A stretch of 64,000 nt of DNA from Streptomyces sp. NBC_00490 (GCF_036013645.1 NZ_CP107869.1:8928001-8992000), one strand, 5' to 3'. Shown: positions 23,363 to 32,172, counted from the stretch's first letter. Numbers and translations: made by a program. The notes: generated from the sequence alone by a model not told the origin.

Positions 23363-23842
23363 ATGAGCACGGTCAAGGAATCCGTGGACGTCGAGGTCCC
23401 CGTCCGCACCGCCTACAACCAGTGGACCCAGTTCGAGGAGTTCCCGCAGTTCATGGAGGGCGTCGAGGAGGTGCGGCAGCTCGACGACAAGCACAACCAC
23501 TGGACGACCAAGATCGGCGGGGTGCGGCGCGAGTTCGACGCCGAGATCGTCGATCAGCTGCCGGACGACCGGATCACCTGGCGGGTCGTCGAGGGCGACG
23601 TCCGCCAGCGCGGAACGGTCAGGTTCCAGGAGCTGGACCCGACGCATACGCGCGTGGAACTCACGATGGACGTGGAGCCCAGCGGTGTCGCCGAGAAGAG
23701 CGCGGACATGCTGGGTGTGCTCGACCGCCGGATCAAGGGGGACATGCGGCGCTTCAAGGACTACATCGAGCACCGCGGCGGTGAGACCGGCGCCTGGCGT
23801 GGCCGCATCCGGCCCGACGAGCCCGGTTCACCTCTCGTCTGA
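23363..23842 (+). CDS. SRPBCC (START-like/polyketide cyclase) family protein
   Basis: Cytoplasmic 159-aa protein with the START/SRPBCC lipid- or ligand-binding fold. VKESVDVEVPVRTAYNQWT near residues 3-21, FEEFPQFMEGVEEVRQLD and the closing helix KGDMRRFKDYIEHR are typical of the polyketide_cyc2/coenzyme Q-binding subgroup. A strong GGAGGAGAG site precedes the ATG. The last 20 residues are a polar tail. In Streptomyces such proteins often belong to stress regulons, which fits the sigma-B-like promoter here. The ligand is unknown. Confidence 0.82.
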   Translation: MSTVKESVDVEVPVRTAYNQWTQFEEFPQFMEGVEEVRQLDDKHNHWTTKIGGVRREFDAEIVDQLPDDRITWRVVEGDVRQRGTVRFQELDPTHTRVELTMDVEPSGVAEKSADMLGVLDRRIKGDMRRFKDYIEHRGGETGAWRGRIRPDEPGSPLV

Positions 23843-23925
23843 GCCGCGTCCGAGCCGTCGGCGAGTCCGAGGCTCCGAACGCCCCGGGCGGTCCCGCACA
23901 CGGCGGACCGCCCGGGGCGGGCGTT

Positions 23926-24240
23926 TCACGGCTCGGTATGCGGCCTGGACCAGCGGCACAGCAGACGGAACGCCTGGAGGAGGGTCACCGGCCACAGGAC
24001 GGTGAAGGCCCAGAGCACCGCGAGGTCGGAGGTCTTCACTCCGACGACCGCGAGGAAGACGGACGCCGTCCCCAGCAGCCCCACGGCCAGGGGCAGCCAC
24101 GGGTCGCGCCTGCGCCCCCGCGTGCCGGATGTCTTCCCCGGAGGCCTGTTCCGGCGGCGGTCGCGCCGCATCTCGGTCTCTATGTGCTTGAGGACAAGAC
24201 GCTCTCGGATCGAGAGACGGACACCGGCATCATCGCGCAT
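23926..24240 (-). CDS. DUF3040 small membrane protein
   Basis: Protein of 104 aa. The N-terminal helix LSIRERLVLKHIETEMRRD (as LSIRERLVL and KHIETEMRRD) is the DUF3040 hallmark. A basic linker (RRRNRPPGKTSGTRGRRRD) and two hydrophobic helices around residues 50-72 and 76-94 follow. It is expected in the cell membrane with a cytoplasmic N-terminus; function is unknown. ATG at 24240 has a GGAGG site 8 bases before it. A sigma-B-type promoter lies just upstream. Confidence 0.75.
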   Translation of the reverse strand: MRDDAGVRLSIRERLVLKHIETEMRRDRRRNRPPGKTSGTRGRRRDPWLPLAVGLLGTASVFLAVVGVKTSDLAVLWAFTVLWPVTLLQAFRLLCRWSRPHTEP

Positions 24241-24276
24241 GGCGGCCTCCTGGGGGCGTGCGAAAGTGGCCCACGA

Positions 24277-24302
24277 GTACCCCGGCGGCGCCACCGCGAA
24301 CC
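24277..24302 (-). promoter_or_regulatory. Sigma-B-type promoter for the DUF3040 gene
   Basis: Read on the - strand: GGTT (24302-24299), 16 bases, GGGTAC (24282-24277). This fits GNNT-N14-16-GGGTAY and would start transcription about 30 bases ahead of the ATG. Confidence 0.5.
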
Positions 24303-24417
24303 CGCGCCGGACGCGGCGCTGTCCCCACCCTGACCCGGCTGTTTCCGGGCAGCGCTTGACGTGCCGTACCGGCAGGCGGTGAGGTGAGGCCAGGCCAGAT
24401 CAACTCCGGGAGTCCGT

Positions 24418-25209
24418 ATGCCACTTGACGCCAAGCTCATCAACAGCGATGTGCCCCACTCCGCCCGGATCTGGAACTACTGGCTGGGCGGCAAGGACTG
24501 CTACGAGATCGACCGCCTCGTCGGTGACCAGATCGTCGAGGCGAACCCGCAGATCCTCGACATAGCCAGGGCCCAGCGGGCCTTCCTCGTCCGCGCGGTG
24601 GAACACCTCGTCCGAGAGGTGGGCATACGCCAGTTCCTGGACGTCGGCACGGGCCTGCCCACCGCCGACAACACCCACGAGGTCGCCCAGCGGATCGCCC
24701 CGGAGACCCGGATCGTCTACGTCGACAACGACCCCGTCGTACTCGCCCACGCCGAGGCCCTGCTCACCAGTTCGCCCGAGGGCGTGACCGCCTATATCGA
24801 CGCCGACATCCGCGACCCCGAGGGCATCCTGCGGACCGCCGCCGAGACGCTGGACTTCACGCAGCCCATCGCGCTCGTGCTGCTGGGGATCACCGCCCAC
24901 ATCGTCGACGACCAGGCGTACGACATCGTCGGGCGCCTGATCGAGGCGCTGCCCTCCGGAAGCCACGTCGTGCTCTGCGACGACACCGAGGTGCTCGACC
25001 CCGAGGGCATGCGCACCATGATCGAGCAGTGGAACGAGGCGGGCGACAACCCGCGGATCAACCGGAGCCCCGAGCAGCTGGCCCGCTTCTTCGACGGCCT
25101 GGAGCTGGTCGACCCGGGCGTGGTCTCGGTGTCCCGCTGGCGCCCGGGCCCGGCCGGAACGGAGGGTCCGGAGGTCGACGACTTCGGGGGCGTGGCCCGC
25201 AAGCCGTGA
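24418..25209 (+). CDS. DUF574-family SAM-dependent methyltransferase
   Basis: Cytoplasmic protein of 263 aa of the DUF574/Methyltransf_19 group, very expanded in Streptomyces. The opening VPHSARIWNYWLGGKDCYEID is split as VPHSARIWNYWLGG then KDCYEID and is diagnostic. FLDVGTGLPTADNTHEVA is motif I; IVYVDNDPVVLAHAEALL and YIDADIRDPEGIL are motifs II and III. Target molecules are not known for the family. It stands alone, convergent with the catabolic operon. Confidence 0.88.
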   Translation: MPLDAKLINSDVPHSARIWNYWLGGKDCYEIDRLVGDQIVEANPQILDIARAQRAFLVRAVEHLVREVGIRQFLDVGTGLPTADNTHEVAQRIAPETRIVYVDNDPVVLAHAEALLTSSPEGVTAYIDADIRDPEGILRTAAETLDFTQPIALVLLGITAHIVDDQAYDIVGRLIEALPSGSHVVLCDDTEVLDPEGMRTMIEQWNEAGDNPRINRSPEQLARFFDGLELVDPGVVSVSRWRPGPAGTEGPEVDDFGGVARKP

Positions 25210-25268
25210 CAGCGGAGGGCCTCTTCCGCGGGGGAGGTGTTGGTCACCGCATGCCGGGCGCCGGCCCA

Positions 25269-25303
25269 ACGGGCTCCCGGCCGACGCCCCGCCGAGAGCC
25301 CGT
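25269..25303. terminator. Possible terminator between convergent genes
   Basis: ACGGGCTC (25269-25276) and GAGCCCGT (25296-25303) form a perfect 8-base stem with a 19-base loop that can pair further. It sits between the methyltransferase and SDR stops. Confidence 0.35.
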
Positions 25304-25329
25304 CCGGTGCTTCCCCGTCCGGCCCGGGT

Positions 25330-26097
25330 TCAGCGGGGCCGCCTTCCCTCCCAGCCGCTGCCCGCGGCCTCGTCCCGTAGGGTGTCCGAGATCGACTTGA
25401 CTCCGCCGTGTGCGGTGAGACCGCCGTCGACGGGGATCTCGGCGCCGGTGATGAAGGACGCCTCGTCGGAGAGCAGGAAGGCCACCAGCGGGGCGATCTC
25501 GGCGACCGTGCCGGTGCGGCCGAGAGGGGTCTCGCGGAGGTTGGCCTCGCGGAAGGCGGGGGCGGCGGAGGCGGTCATCTCGGTCTCGATGAAGCCGGGG
25601 TGGACGATGTTGACGCGGATGCCGCGCGGGCCCAGCTCCGTGGCAGCCGCCTTCGACAGGCCGCGCAGGGCCCACTTGCTGGCCGTGTAGGCGACCGGGT
25701 AGTGGCCGGTGAGCGCGGCGGTCGAACCGACGTTGACGATGGAGGCGCCGGGCGGCATCAGCGGGGCGAGGTGCTGGATGCCGAGCAGCGGGCCGGTGAC
25801 GTTGACGGCGTGGACGCGGGCGAAGTCCTCGGGGCGTACGTCGTCGATGCGGGCGCGCCAGGTGATGCCCGCGTTGTTGACCAGGCCGTGGACCTGGCCG
25901 TACGACTCCCGCAGTTCCGCGGCGAGTTCGGCCCACTCCTTGTCGCTGGTGACGTCGAGGCGGCGGCAGCCCGGGGCGTCCGTGATGTCGGTGGCGATGA
26001 CCCGGGCGCCCTCCCGGGTGAGGGTCTCGGCCTCGGCGGCGCCCTGGCCGCGAGCGGCGCCGGTGACGACCACCACCTTGCCCTTCAGCCGTGTCAC
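25330..26097 (-). CDS. Short-chain dehydrogenase/reductase
   Basis: NAD(P)-dependent oxidoreductase of 255 aa. The cofactor motif is VVVTGAARGQGAAEA (TGxxxGxG), with DITDAPG as the acidic turn that favours NAD, VNNAG (NNAG motif), catalytic Ser in VNVGSTAAL and Tyr-x3-Lys in YTASKWAL. EIPVDGGLTAHGG is the usual C-terminus. The gene is the last of the catabolic operon; its ATG overlaps the FAH stop by 4 bases. Role: oxidation of a hydroxylated ring or alcohol intermediate, by inference. Confidence 0.88.
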   Translation of the reverse strand: MTRLKGKVVVVTGAARGQGAAEAETLTREGARVIATDITDAPGCRRLDVTSDKEWAELAAELRESYGQVHGLVNNAGITWRARIDDVRPEDFARVHAVNVTGPLLGIQHLAPLMPPGASIVNVGSTAALTGHYPVAYTASKWALRGLSKAAATELGPRGIRVNIVHPGFIETEMTASAAPAFREANLRETPLGRTGTVAEIAPLVAFLLSDEASFITGAEIPVDGGLTAHGGVKSISDTLRDEAAGSGWEGRRPR

Positions 26098-27023
26098 GGC
26101 CGCTCCCGGCTGCGGCGGCGGCCGGTCGCCAGCGGCACCCGGTCGACACCGGCGACCACGGTGTTGGAGACACTGCCGATGCCCTCGACGGTGAGCGTCA
26201 CGGTGTCGCCGGGCTTGAGCGGCGGCGGGTCCTGGCGGCCCCTCACACCCCAGAGCTCCGCCAGACAGCCGCCGTTGCCGCAGGTGCCCGAGCCGAGGAC
26301 GTCACCGGGTCGGACGACCGTGCCGCGTGAGGCGTAGGCGGCCATCTCCTCGAAGGTCCAACTCATGTTGGAGAGCAGGTCCTTGCCGATGACCTCGCCG
26401 TTCACGGAGGCCGTCAGGGACAACCTGAGGAACCCGTCCGCGTCCCGGTACGGCTCCAGCTCGTCGGCGGTCACGAGATACGGCCCGAGCGTGGCGGCCG
26501 TGTCCTTGCCCTTGCAGGGGCCGAGGTTGACCTGCATCTCACGGGACTGCAGATCGCGGGCGGACCAGTCGTTGAGGATCGTGTAGCCGACGATGTGGTC
26601 CCGGGCCCGCTCGGGCGTGAGATCCCGGCCCTCGCGGCCGATGACCGCGGCGACCTCCAGCTCGAAGTCCAGGACCCGCGAACCCGGGGGCACGGGCACG
26701 TCGTCGTACGGCCCGATGACCGCGTAGGGGTTGGTGAAGTAGAAGGTCGGGGCGTCGTACCAGGCCTCCGGCACCCCGGCGTTGCCGTCGATCGAGCGTC
26801 GTACGCCCTCGACATGTTCCTCGAAGGTGACGAAGTCCCGGACGGTGGGCGGCTGGAGAGGCGCCAGCAGGCGTACGTCGGTCAGCGGTACGGCCGTTCC
26901 GAGGGGGTGCCCGCCGAGCGCGGCCTCGACCGGTGAGGTGCCGTCGGGCACAGGGCGTACGACGGTGTCCTCGACGACACCGACCCGGCGGCGGCCTTCG
27001 TGGAGATAGGTGGCTATGCGCAC
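26094..27023 (-). CDS. Fumarylacetoacetate hydrolase family protein (first copy)
   Basis: FAH-fold enzyme of 309 aa, metal dependent. The acidic ligands are in VLDFELEVAAVIG (ExE) and later in the GYTILNDWSARDLQ Asp; the product-binding GDVLGSGTCGNG and final GDTVTLTVEGIGSVSN are standard. Members hydrolyse C-C bonds of acylpyruvates, decarboxylate oxalocrotonate or hydrate dienoates. It shares only family-level likeness with the second FAH gene of this operon (31076), so the two probably act on different intermediates. It lies 7 bases after the dioxygenase stop. Confidence 0.87.
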   Translation of the reverse strand: MRIATYLHEGRRRVGVVEDTVVRPVPDGTSPVEAALGGHPLGTAVPLTDVRLLAPLQPPTVRDFVTFEEHVEGVRRSIDGNAGVPEAWYDAPTFYFTNPYAVIGPYDDVPVPPGSRVLDFELEVAAVIGREGRDLTPERARDHIVGYTILNDWSARDLQSREMQVNLGPCKGKDTAATLGPYLVTADELEPYRDADGFLRLSLTASVNGEVIGKDLLSNMSWTFEEMAAYASRGTVVRPGDVLGSGTCGNGGCLAELWGVRGRQDPPPLKPGDTVTLTVEGIGSVSNTVVAGVDRVPLATGRRRSRERP

Positions 27024-27030
27024 GGGGGCC

Positions 27031-27963
27031 TCACACCGGCGGGGCGACGAACACGCCGCGGTCGACGTCGTTGAACGACTCCTTGGCGACCAGCTCGTTC
27101 ATCGGGTTGGCGGTGCCCCACTGGTCGGCGATCTCGGGCTGGGAGAAGTCGTAGACGTGCGGGTGCCAGGTGTCCTCGTCCAGCAGCTCCAACTCGGTCG
27201 TGTACTCGACCGTGTTGCCGTGCGGGTCAAGGAAGTACGTGAAGGTGTTGTCGCCCGCTGTGTGCCGGCCCGGACCCCAGAGCTTCCTGTGGCCGGCCCG
27301 GATCACCCGGCCGGAGCCGCGCAGGTACTCGTCGATGCCGCGCATCTCGAAGGAGACGTGGTGCAGGGCGGTGTGCGGGCCCCGGGCGATGGCCATGGAG
27401 TGGTGCTGGTTGCTGATCCGCATGAAGTGCATGGCCTCGCCCATGCGCGGGTGCATGAGGGTGTCGGAGAGCCGGAAGCCCAGATGACGCTCGTACCACT
27501 CCCGGGTGACGTTGAGATCGGGTGAGTTGAGGACGACGTGCGACAGCTTGACCGGGATCGCCTCCTTCTCCTCGATCCTGCGGTGCTGCCGGACCTCGAC
27601 GTCCGCCGAGACCTCGATGGTGCGGCCGTCGACGTCGAAGAAGCGGAAGCCGTAACCGCCGCCGGGGGTGTCGACCTTGCCGGGCCGGGAGATCAACCGG
27701 ACGCCGCCCGCGAGGAGTTCCTCCGCGAGGGTGTCCACGTCGTCCGCCGAGGCGGCGCCGTACGAGACGAGGTCCAGCCGCTTCTCCTCGGCCTTGCGCA
27801 GCCGGACCACGTACTGCTCCGGTGAGCCCTCGGCGGCGAGGAAGGAGATCCCGGAGTCCTCGGCGACCTTGGTCAGGCCCCAGACGCCGGCGTAGAAGTC
27901 GAGCTGCTTGTCGTAGTCGGGCACGGCGAGGTCGACGTGCCGCAGATGGGTGAGCAGACGCAT
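27031..27963 (-). CDS. VOC-family extradiol ring-cleavage dioxygenase
   Basis: Type I extradiol dioxygenase-like protein of 310 aa with two tandem VOC modules: RHVDLAVPDYDKQLDFYAG split here as RHVDLAVPDY and DKQLDFYAG, and KLSHVVLNSPDLNVTREWYE in the second. The Fe(II) facial triad is probably His of KLSHVVLN, His of ALHHVSFEM and Glu of NTVEYTTE, all in the C-terminal module, as in catechol 2,3-dioxygenases. It would cut a catechol-like ring next to the diol. Neighbours supply the hydroxylase and the downstream hydrolases. Confidence 0.85.
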   Translation of the reverse strand: MRLLTHLRHVDLAVPDYDKQLDFYAGVWGLTKVAEDSGISFLAAEGSPEQYVVRLRKAEEKRLDLVSYGAASADDVDTLAEELLAGGVRLISRPGKVDTPGGGYGFRFFDVDGRTIEVSADVEVRQHRRIEEKEAIPVKLSHVVLNSPDLNVTREWYERHLGFRLSDTLMHPRMGEAMHFMRISNQHHSMAIARGPHTALHHVSFEMRGIDEYLRGSGRVIRAGHRKLWGPGRHTAGDNTFTYFLDPHGNTVEYTTELELLDEDTWHPHVYDFSQPEIADQWGTANPMNELVAKESFNDVDRGVFVAPPV

Positions 27964-27967
27964 GAGG

Positions 27968-28966
27968 TCAGTCCTTCCGGAGGAGGGCGACGGCGTTGCC
28001 GCCCCGTACGGCGTGGAAGTCGGGGTCGGGGAGCCGGGCCGCGCGCAGGGCGCCGACGGGGTCCTCGGTGCCCATGTCGAAGGGGAAGTCGGAGCCGAGC
28101 AGCACCCGGTCGGCGCCGGCGGCCCGGACCAACTCCCGGAGCACGTGCGGGTCGTGGACGAGGGAGTCGAACCAGATCCGCCCGAGGTAGCTGCTCGGCG
28201 GGTGCGCGCAGCCGGCGCCCGCGTCGGAGCGGGCCGACCAGGCGTGGTCGGAGCGTCCGATGTGGGTGGGCAGATAGCCGCCGCCGTGCGCGGCGACGAT
28301 CTTCAGTCCGGGGTGGCGGTCCAGCACTCCGGAGAAGATGAGGTGGGAGAGCGCGACGGCGTTCTCCGTGGGCTGGCCGACGACGTTGGACAGATACCAC
28401 CGGTCCAGGCGCTCGTCGAGGGTGCAGCCGAAGGGGTGCAGGAACAGGATCGCGCCGGTTGCCTCGGCCAGGGCCCACAGGGGTTCGTAGGCCGGGTCGG
28501 ACAGTTCCCTGCCGGGGGCGTGGGACGAGATCTCCACTCCCGACAGGCCCTGGTCCAGGGCGTGGGAGAGGGCGCGCACCGCCTGTTCGGGATGTTGCAG
28601 CGGGACGATGCCCAGCCCGCGGAGCCGGTCGGGCGCCTGTGCGCAGTGCGCGGCCGTCGCCTCGTTGGCCAGGCGGTACACCTTCTCCGCGGTCTCCTCG
28701 TCCGCCCAGTAGTGGTAGTGCGAGGGGGAGGGGCTGACCAGCTGGATGTCCACGCCCTGGGCGTCCATCGTGGCCAGTCGCAGCGAGACGTCGGTCGCCT
28801 TCGGGACGATGGAGCGGACCATCGGGCCGCTGACCGCGAGGGACGCGGCGCCGTTGCGGCGGGCGTCCAGTGCCCTGGCCTCGGCCAGGCCGGGGAGTGC
28901 GGCGACGGCCTCCTCGACCTCCGGGATCAGGAGGTGGGCGTGCACGTCGACGGTGGGTGGGGTCAC
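27968..28966 (-). CDS. ACMSD-type amidohydrolase family protein
   Basis: TIM-barrel amidohydrolase of 332 aa, of the aminocarboxymuconate-semialdehyde/gamma-resorcylate decarboxylase group. Metal-binding His9-x-His11 is in VDVHAHLL; further ligands are in ILFLHPFG, IVAAHGGGYLP and LGSDFPFDMG (Asp). These enzymes usually perform metal-dependent, non-oxidative decarboxylation. Start GTG at 28966 overlaps the monooxygenase stop (GTGA). In the operon it could remove CO2 from a ring-cleavage product or from an aromatic acid. Confidence 0.85.
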   Translation of the reverse strand: MTPPTVDVHAHLLIPEVEEAVAALPGLAEARALDARRNGAASLAVSGPMVRSIVPKATDVSLRLATMDAQGVDIQLVSPSPSHYHYWADEETAEKVYRLANEATAAHCAQAPDRLRGLGIVPLQHPEQAVRALSHALDQGLSGVEISSHAPGRELSDPAYEPLWALAEATGAILFLHPFGCTLDERLDRWYLSNVVGQPTENAVALSHLIFSGVLDRHPGLKIVAAHGGGYLPTHIGRSDHAWSARSDAGAGCAHPPSSYLGRIWFDSLVHDPHVLRELVRAAGADRVLLGSDFPFDMGTEDPVGALRAARLPDPDFHAVRGGNAVALLRKD

Positions 28967-30093
28967 GGCAGTTCCTTCAGGATGGTCATCGTGCGGCCGA
29001 TCAGCCCGGGCACGTCGGCGTCGCGGACACCGTCCAGCTGCCACTGCCCGATCTGCACGGACGCCTCGACGACGGTTCGCACGCGGGGGATGCGGCGCTC
29101 GTAGTACGCCTGCAACAGGTCCTCGTCCCAGTCCCGCCCGCTCGTGAGCAGCTCGGCGAAGACGGAGGCGTCCTCCAGGGACTGGGCAGCGCCCTGGGCG
29201 ATGGTGGGCGGACAACAGTGGGCGGCGTCGCCGACGAGGACGACCCGGCCGCGGTGCCAGGAGCCCTCCACCAGCAGCCTGTCGAACCACGTGTAGTTGA
29301 CCTTCGCCGGGTCCGTGATGTGCTCGACGATCTCGGGCCAGACCCCGCCGTACGCCCGCGCGAGCCGGCGCATCTCGTCCGCGTAGGTCTCCGGCGGGAT
29401 CGAGGCGCGGTCGCGGTTCGCCTCGACGACGTACGCGTAGATGGTGTTCTCGCTGGTCGGGCAGTAGCCGGCGATGTAGGCCGGGCCGCCGTAGGCGAGG
29501 TCGGTGCGGGTGACGCCCGCGGGGCGCGGGGTCGGCGTGCGCCAGATGGCCATGCCGGTCGGCTCCGGTTTGTCGGCGATGCCGATCGCGGCGCGGGTGG
29601 CGGAGTTCAGGCCGTCGGCGGCGATCACGAGGTCGTAGCGGCCGGTGGTGTCGTCGCTGAAGCGCACCGAGACACCGTCGGCGTCCTGTTCCAGGGTCTT
29701 GGCGGTGGTGCCCAGCCGGACCGTGGCCCCGCAGGCGCGGACCGCGTCGATGAGGATCTGCTGGAGCCGGGGCCGCTGCATGCCGAGCGTGGCGGGCAGG
29801 TCCTCGCCGCCGGTACGGATGTCCTCGATCTCGTGGAGCACGGTCCCGTCGGGGATGGTCACACCGAGCGAGCCGAAGGCGTACCCGCGGGCCGACACCT
29901 CTTCCCACACGCCGAGTTCGCGCAGCACGCGCAGGGCGTTGCCCTGCAGGGTGATGCCGGAGCCGTTGGTGGCGTTCCAGTCCGGCCTGGCCTCGATGAG
30001 GTCCACCGTGACGCCGGCGCGGCGCAGCAGGATCGTCACCGCGTTGCCGGAGGCGCCGCCGCCTATGACGAGGACTCTGCGGGGTGTGCTCAT
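28963..30093 (-). CDS. FAD-dependent aromatic monooxygenase
   Basis: Class A flavoprotein hydroxylase of 376 aa. The N-terminal dinucleotide motif is VLVIGGGASGNAVTILLRRAG cut here to IGGGASGNAVTILL, the DG motif is IAADGLNSATRAAIG, and the GD motif is VVLVGDAAHCCPPTIAQGA. NADPH is the likely donor. ATG at 30093 gives the normal start just before the FAD strand. It probably hydroxylates the entry substrate to the diol cleaved by the VOC dioxygenase. It precedes the amidohydrolase with a 4-base overlap. Confidence 0.87.
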   Translation of the reverse strand: MSTPRRVLVIGGGASGNAVTILLRRAGVTVDLIEARPDWNATNGSGITLQGNALRVLRELGVWEEVSARGYAFGSLGVTIPDGTVLHEIEDIRTGGEDLPATLGMQRPRLQQILIDAVRACGATVRLGTTAKTLEQDADGVSVRFSDDTTGRYDLVIAADGLNSATRAAIGIADKPEPTGMAIWRTPTPRPAGVTRTDLAYGGPAYIAGYCPTSENTIYAYVVEANRDRASIPPETYADEMRRLARAYGGVWPEIVEHITDPAKVNYTWFDRLLVEGSWHRGRVVLVGDAAHCCPPTIAQGAAQSLEDASVFAELLTSGRDWDEDLLQAYYERRIPRVRTVVEASVQIGQWQLDGVRDADVPGLIGRTMTILKELP

Positions 30094-30116
30094 GGGGAAC
30101 TCCCTTGTTCCGCGGG

Positions 30117-31079
30117 TTACTTGACGGCGATCGGGTTCACCGGGGAGCCGACGGCCCCGGTGATGGGCAGGGGCGCGGCGGTGAGCCAGAACTCGTACGC
30201 ACCGTCCGCGGCGCAGTCGGCGGCGAGCGCGTCGAGGTCCCACATCTCGCCGATCAGCAGGCCGATGTGCGGGATGGCGACCTGGTGCAGCGGCTGGAAG
30301 GCGTGCTCGAACTCGTTGGGCCGTACCTCGAAGCCCCAGGTGTCGGTGGCGATCGCGGCGATCTCGGTGCGGTGCAGCCAGCCCGCCGTGGTGAACGACA
30401 GCCCGGCGGAGCCACCGCCCGCGTAGTCGCCCCAGCCCTCGCGCCGGGCCCGGGCGAGGCGTCCGGTCCGTACGGTGACGATGTCGCCGCGGCCGACCCG
30501 CACGCCGTGGGCCTCGGAGGCCGCGGTCAGGTGCTCCTCGGTGACGGCGAAACCGTCGGGCAACTCGCCGTCTGAGCCGATCACTTGGCCGACGTCGAGG
30601 AGTACGCCCCGACCGGCGACATGCGGTGCCATGTGCTCGATGCCGGTGACGAGGTCACCGTCGGAGGTGACGACCTTCTCGGCCCGCCGTCCGTTCCAGG
30701 CGTTGCCGTGGTCGAAGATGTGCCCGAGCCCGTCCCACTGTGTCGAGCACTGCAACGGCATCGCGATCACGTCGTCGGCGCCGCCGATGCCGTGCGGGAA
30801 GCCCTGGTTGCCGAGGGCCGCGTCGGTACCGGTGTCGAGCATGGTGTGCACCGGGTTGGTGCGCCGCCGCCACCCCTTCTGCGGACCGTTCATGTCGAAG
30901 GACTGCGACAGCGAGAAGCTCACGCCCCGCCGGACGAGCGCGGCACCCTCGCGCCGCTTGGCCTCGTCGAGGAAGTTGAGCGTGCCGAGCACGTCGTCCT
31001 CACCCCAACGCCCCCAGTTGGAGTACGCCTTGGCGGCCTCGGCGATGGCGCCCTCGGGGTCGGTCCGGTCGAGCGTCAC
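30117..31079 (-). CDS. Cyclase family protein (kynurenine-formamidase-like)
   Basis: Metal-dependent hydrolase of 320 aa, Pfam Cyclase type. The metal-site stretch reads QCSTQWDGLGHIFDHGNAW, a variant of the usual HxGTHxDxPxH seen in the larger members of this family. GVLLDVGQVIG, GDIVTVRTGRLA and the Glu/His-containing FEHAFQPLHQVAI region complete the fold. Relatives hydrolyse formamides, isatin or lactones. It may open a cyclic amide or lactone produced in the pathway. Its ATG overlaps the second FAH stop by 4 bases. Confidence 0.8.
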   Translation of the reverse strand: MTLDRTDPEGAIAEAAKAYSNWGRWGEDDVLGTLNFLDEAKRREGAALVRRGVSFSLSQSFDMNGPQKGWRRRTNPVHTMLDTGTDAALGNQGFPHGIGGADDVIAMPLQCSTQWDGLGHIFDHGNAWNGRRAEKVVTSDGDLVTGIEHMAPHVAGRGVLLDVGQVIGSDGELPDGFAVTEEHLTAASEAHGVRVGRGDIVTVRTGRLARARREGWGDYAGGGSAGLSFTTAGWLHRTEIAAIATDTWGFEVRPNEFEHAFQPLHQVAIPHIGLLIGEMWDLDALAADCAADGAYEFWLTAAPLPITGAVGSPVNPIAVK

Positions 31080-32065
31080 CGGGGCACCTCCGCGGTACAG
31101 CGCGTGCGCTGGGCACCCAGACCCGTGATCGACCCGTCCATCACATCGCCGTCCCGCAGCAACCGGCCCCAGTGCATGCCGTTTCCGGCCGGGGAGCCCG
31201 TCAACACCAGGTCCCCGGGGAGGAGTCGGGCGCTCTGGGAGGCGTACGACACGATCCGCGCGACGCCGAAGAGCATGTCCTTGGTCGACTCGTCCTGCAT
31301 CGTCTCCCCGTTCAGCCGGAGCGTGACCCGCAGGTCACCGGGGTCGGCGATCGACGAGGCGGGCACGATCCACGGGCCGAGCGGGGTGAAGCCGGGCGCG
31401 TTCTTGCTGCGCAGCCAGTCCGTGCCGATGGCCTTCATGTCCCGGCGGAAAACGGTGGCGCGGTCGGTGAGGTCGTTGGCGATGGTGTACCCGGCGACGT
31501 ACTCCAGGGCCGCCTCGACGGACACCCGGTAGGCGGGCCGGGAGATCACGGCCGCCAACTCCAGCTCCCAGTCCGGCTGTTCGGCCCAGGACGGGAGCAC
31601 GACGTCGTCGTACGGGCCGGTGATCGCGCTCGGCAGTCCGATGAAGACGTACGGCAGGTCCTCGGCGGCCCGGCGGTCCATGAGCTCGGCGGTCTCGGCC
31701 CGCGCCTCCTCGACCGTGCGCGGGTCGTCGGGGGAGCGGTGGGCGAGCTCCAGGTCGATCACGTGCTGCCGGTAGTTGGCGCCGGACTGGAAGACCTGGC
31801 GGGGCTCGACGGGAGCGTGGACGTGCAGGGCGTCGAGCGTCCGCCGGTCCGCCCGCGCGTCCGCCGCCAGCTCGTGCAGACGCGGGAGCAGCTCGGCCCA
31901 GCGTTCGAAGACCGCGCGGGTCGTCAGAGCGGGTTCGCCGAGGGCCGTACGGAGATCCAGCACGTGCCCCTCGGGGACCACCAGGCCGGGGAAGGGAGCC
32001 TCGCCGGGGGCGGAGAAGGTGCCGAGGGCGAACGGTCCGGAGAAAGCTGCGGGTTTCACGGGCAT
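31076..32065 (-). CDS. Fumarylacetoacetate hydrolase family protein (second copy)
   Basis: First gene of the catabolic operon, 329 aa. FAH ligands are visible in PDWELELAAVIS (ExE) and GYTIANDLTDRA (Asp), with LVLTGSPAGNGMHWG as the product-site loop. FQSGANYRQHVIDLE is an N-terminal domain motif of the group. ATG at 32065 is preceded by an AGGAGG site. The LysR-type operator region lies immediately upstream. It likely cleaves or decarboxylates an oxo-acid made by ring fission. Confidence 0.87.
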   Translation of the reverse strand: MPVKPAAFSGPFALGTFSAPGEAPFPGLVVPEGHVLDLRTALGEPALTTRAVFERWAELLPRLHELAADARADRRTLDALHVHAPVEPRQVFQSGANYRQHVIDLELAHRSPDDPRTVEEARAETAELMDRRAAEDLPYVFIGLPSAITGPYDDVVLPSWAEQPDWELELAAVISRPAYRVSVEAALEYVAGYTIANDLTDRATVFRRDMKAIGTDWLRSKNAPGFTPLGPWIVPASSIADPGDLRVTLRLNGETMQDESTKDMLFGVARIVSYASQSARLLPGDLVLTGSPAGNGMHWGRLLRDGDVMDGSITGLGAQRTRCTAEVPR

Positions 32066-32073
32066 GTCCTCCT

Positions 32074-32146
32074 GATTGCGATGTGACTAATCTGGCCCTC
32101 CGTCTCGTAATCTGGGAAATCGATTCTGTGGATGCGGATCATCCAC
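32074..32146. promoter_or_regulatory. LysR-type operator region between FAH operon and LysR gene
   Basis: GATT-N11-AATC at 32074-32092 is a textbook T-N11-A LysR box with palindromic arms. TAATCTGG is repeated at 32088-32095 and 32108-32115, exactly 20 bases apart. AATCGATT (32118-32125) is a perfect palindrome, and GTGGAT/ATCCAC (32128-32146) a perfect 6-7-6 dyad. All fall between the two divergent start codons. Confidence 0.6.
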
Positions 32147-32172
32147 GCCGTCTATGCCTTGTGGAGCGCGCC

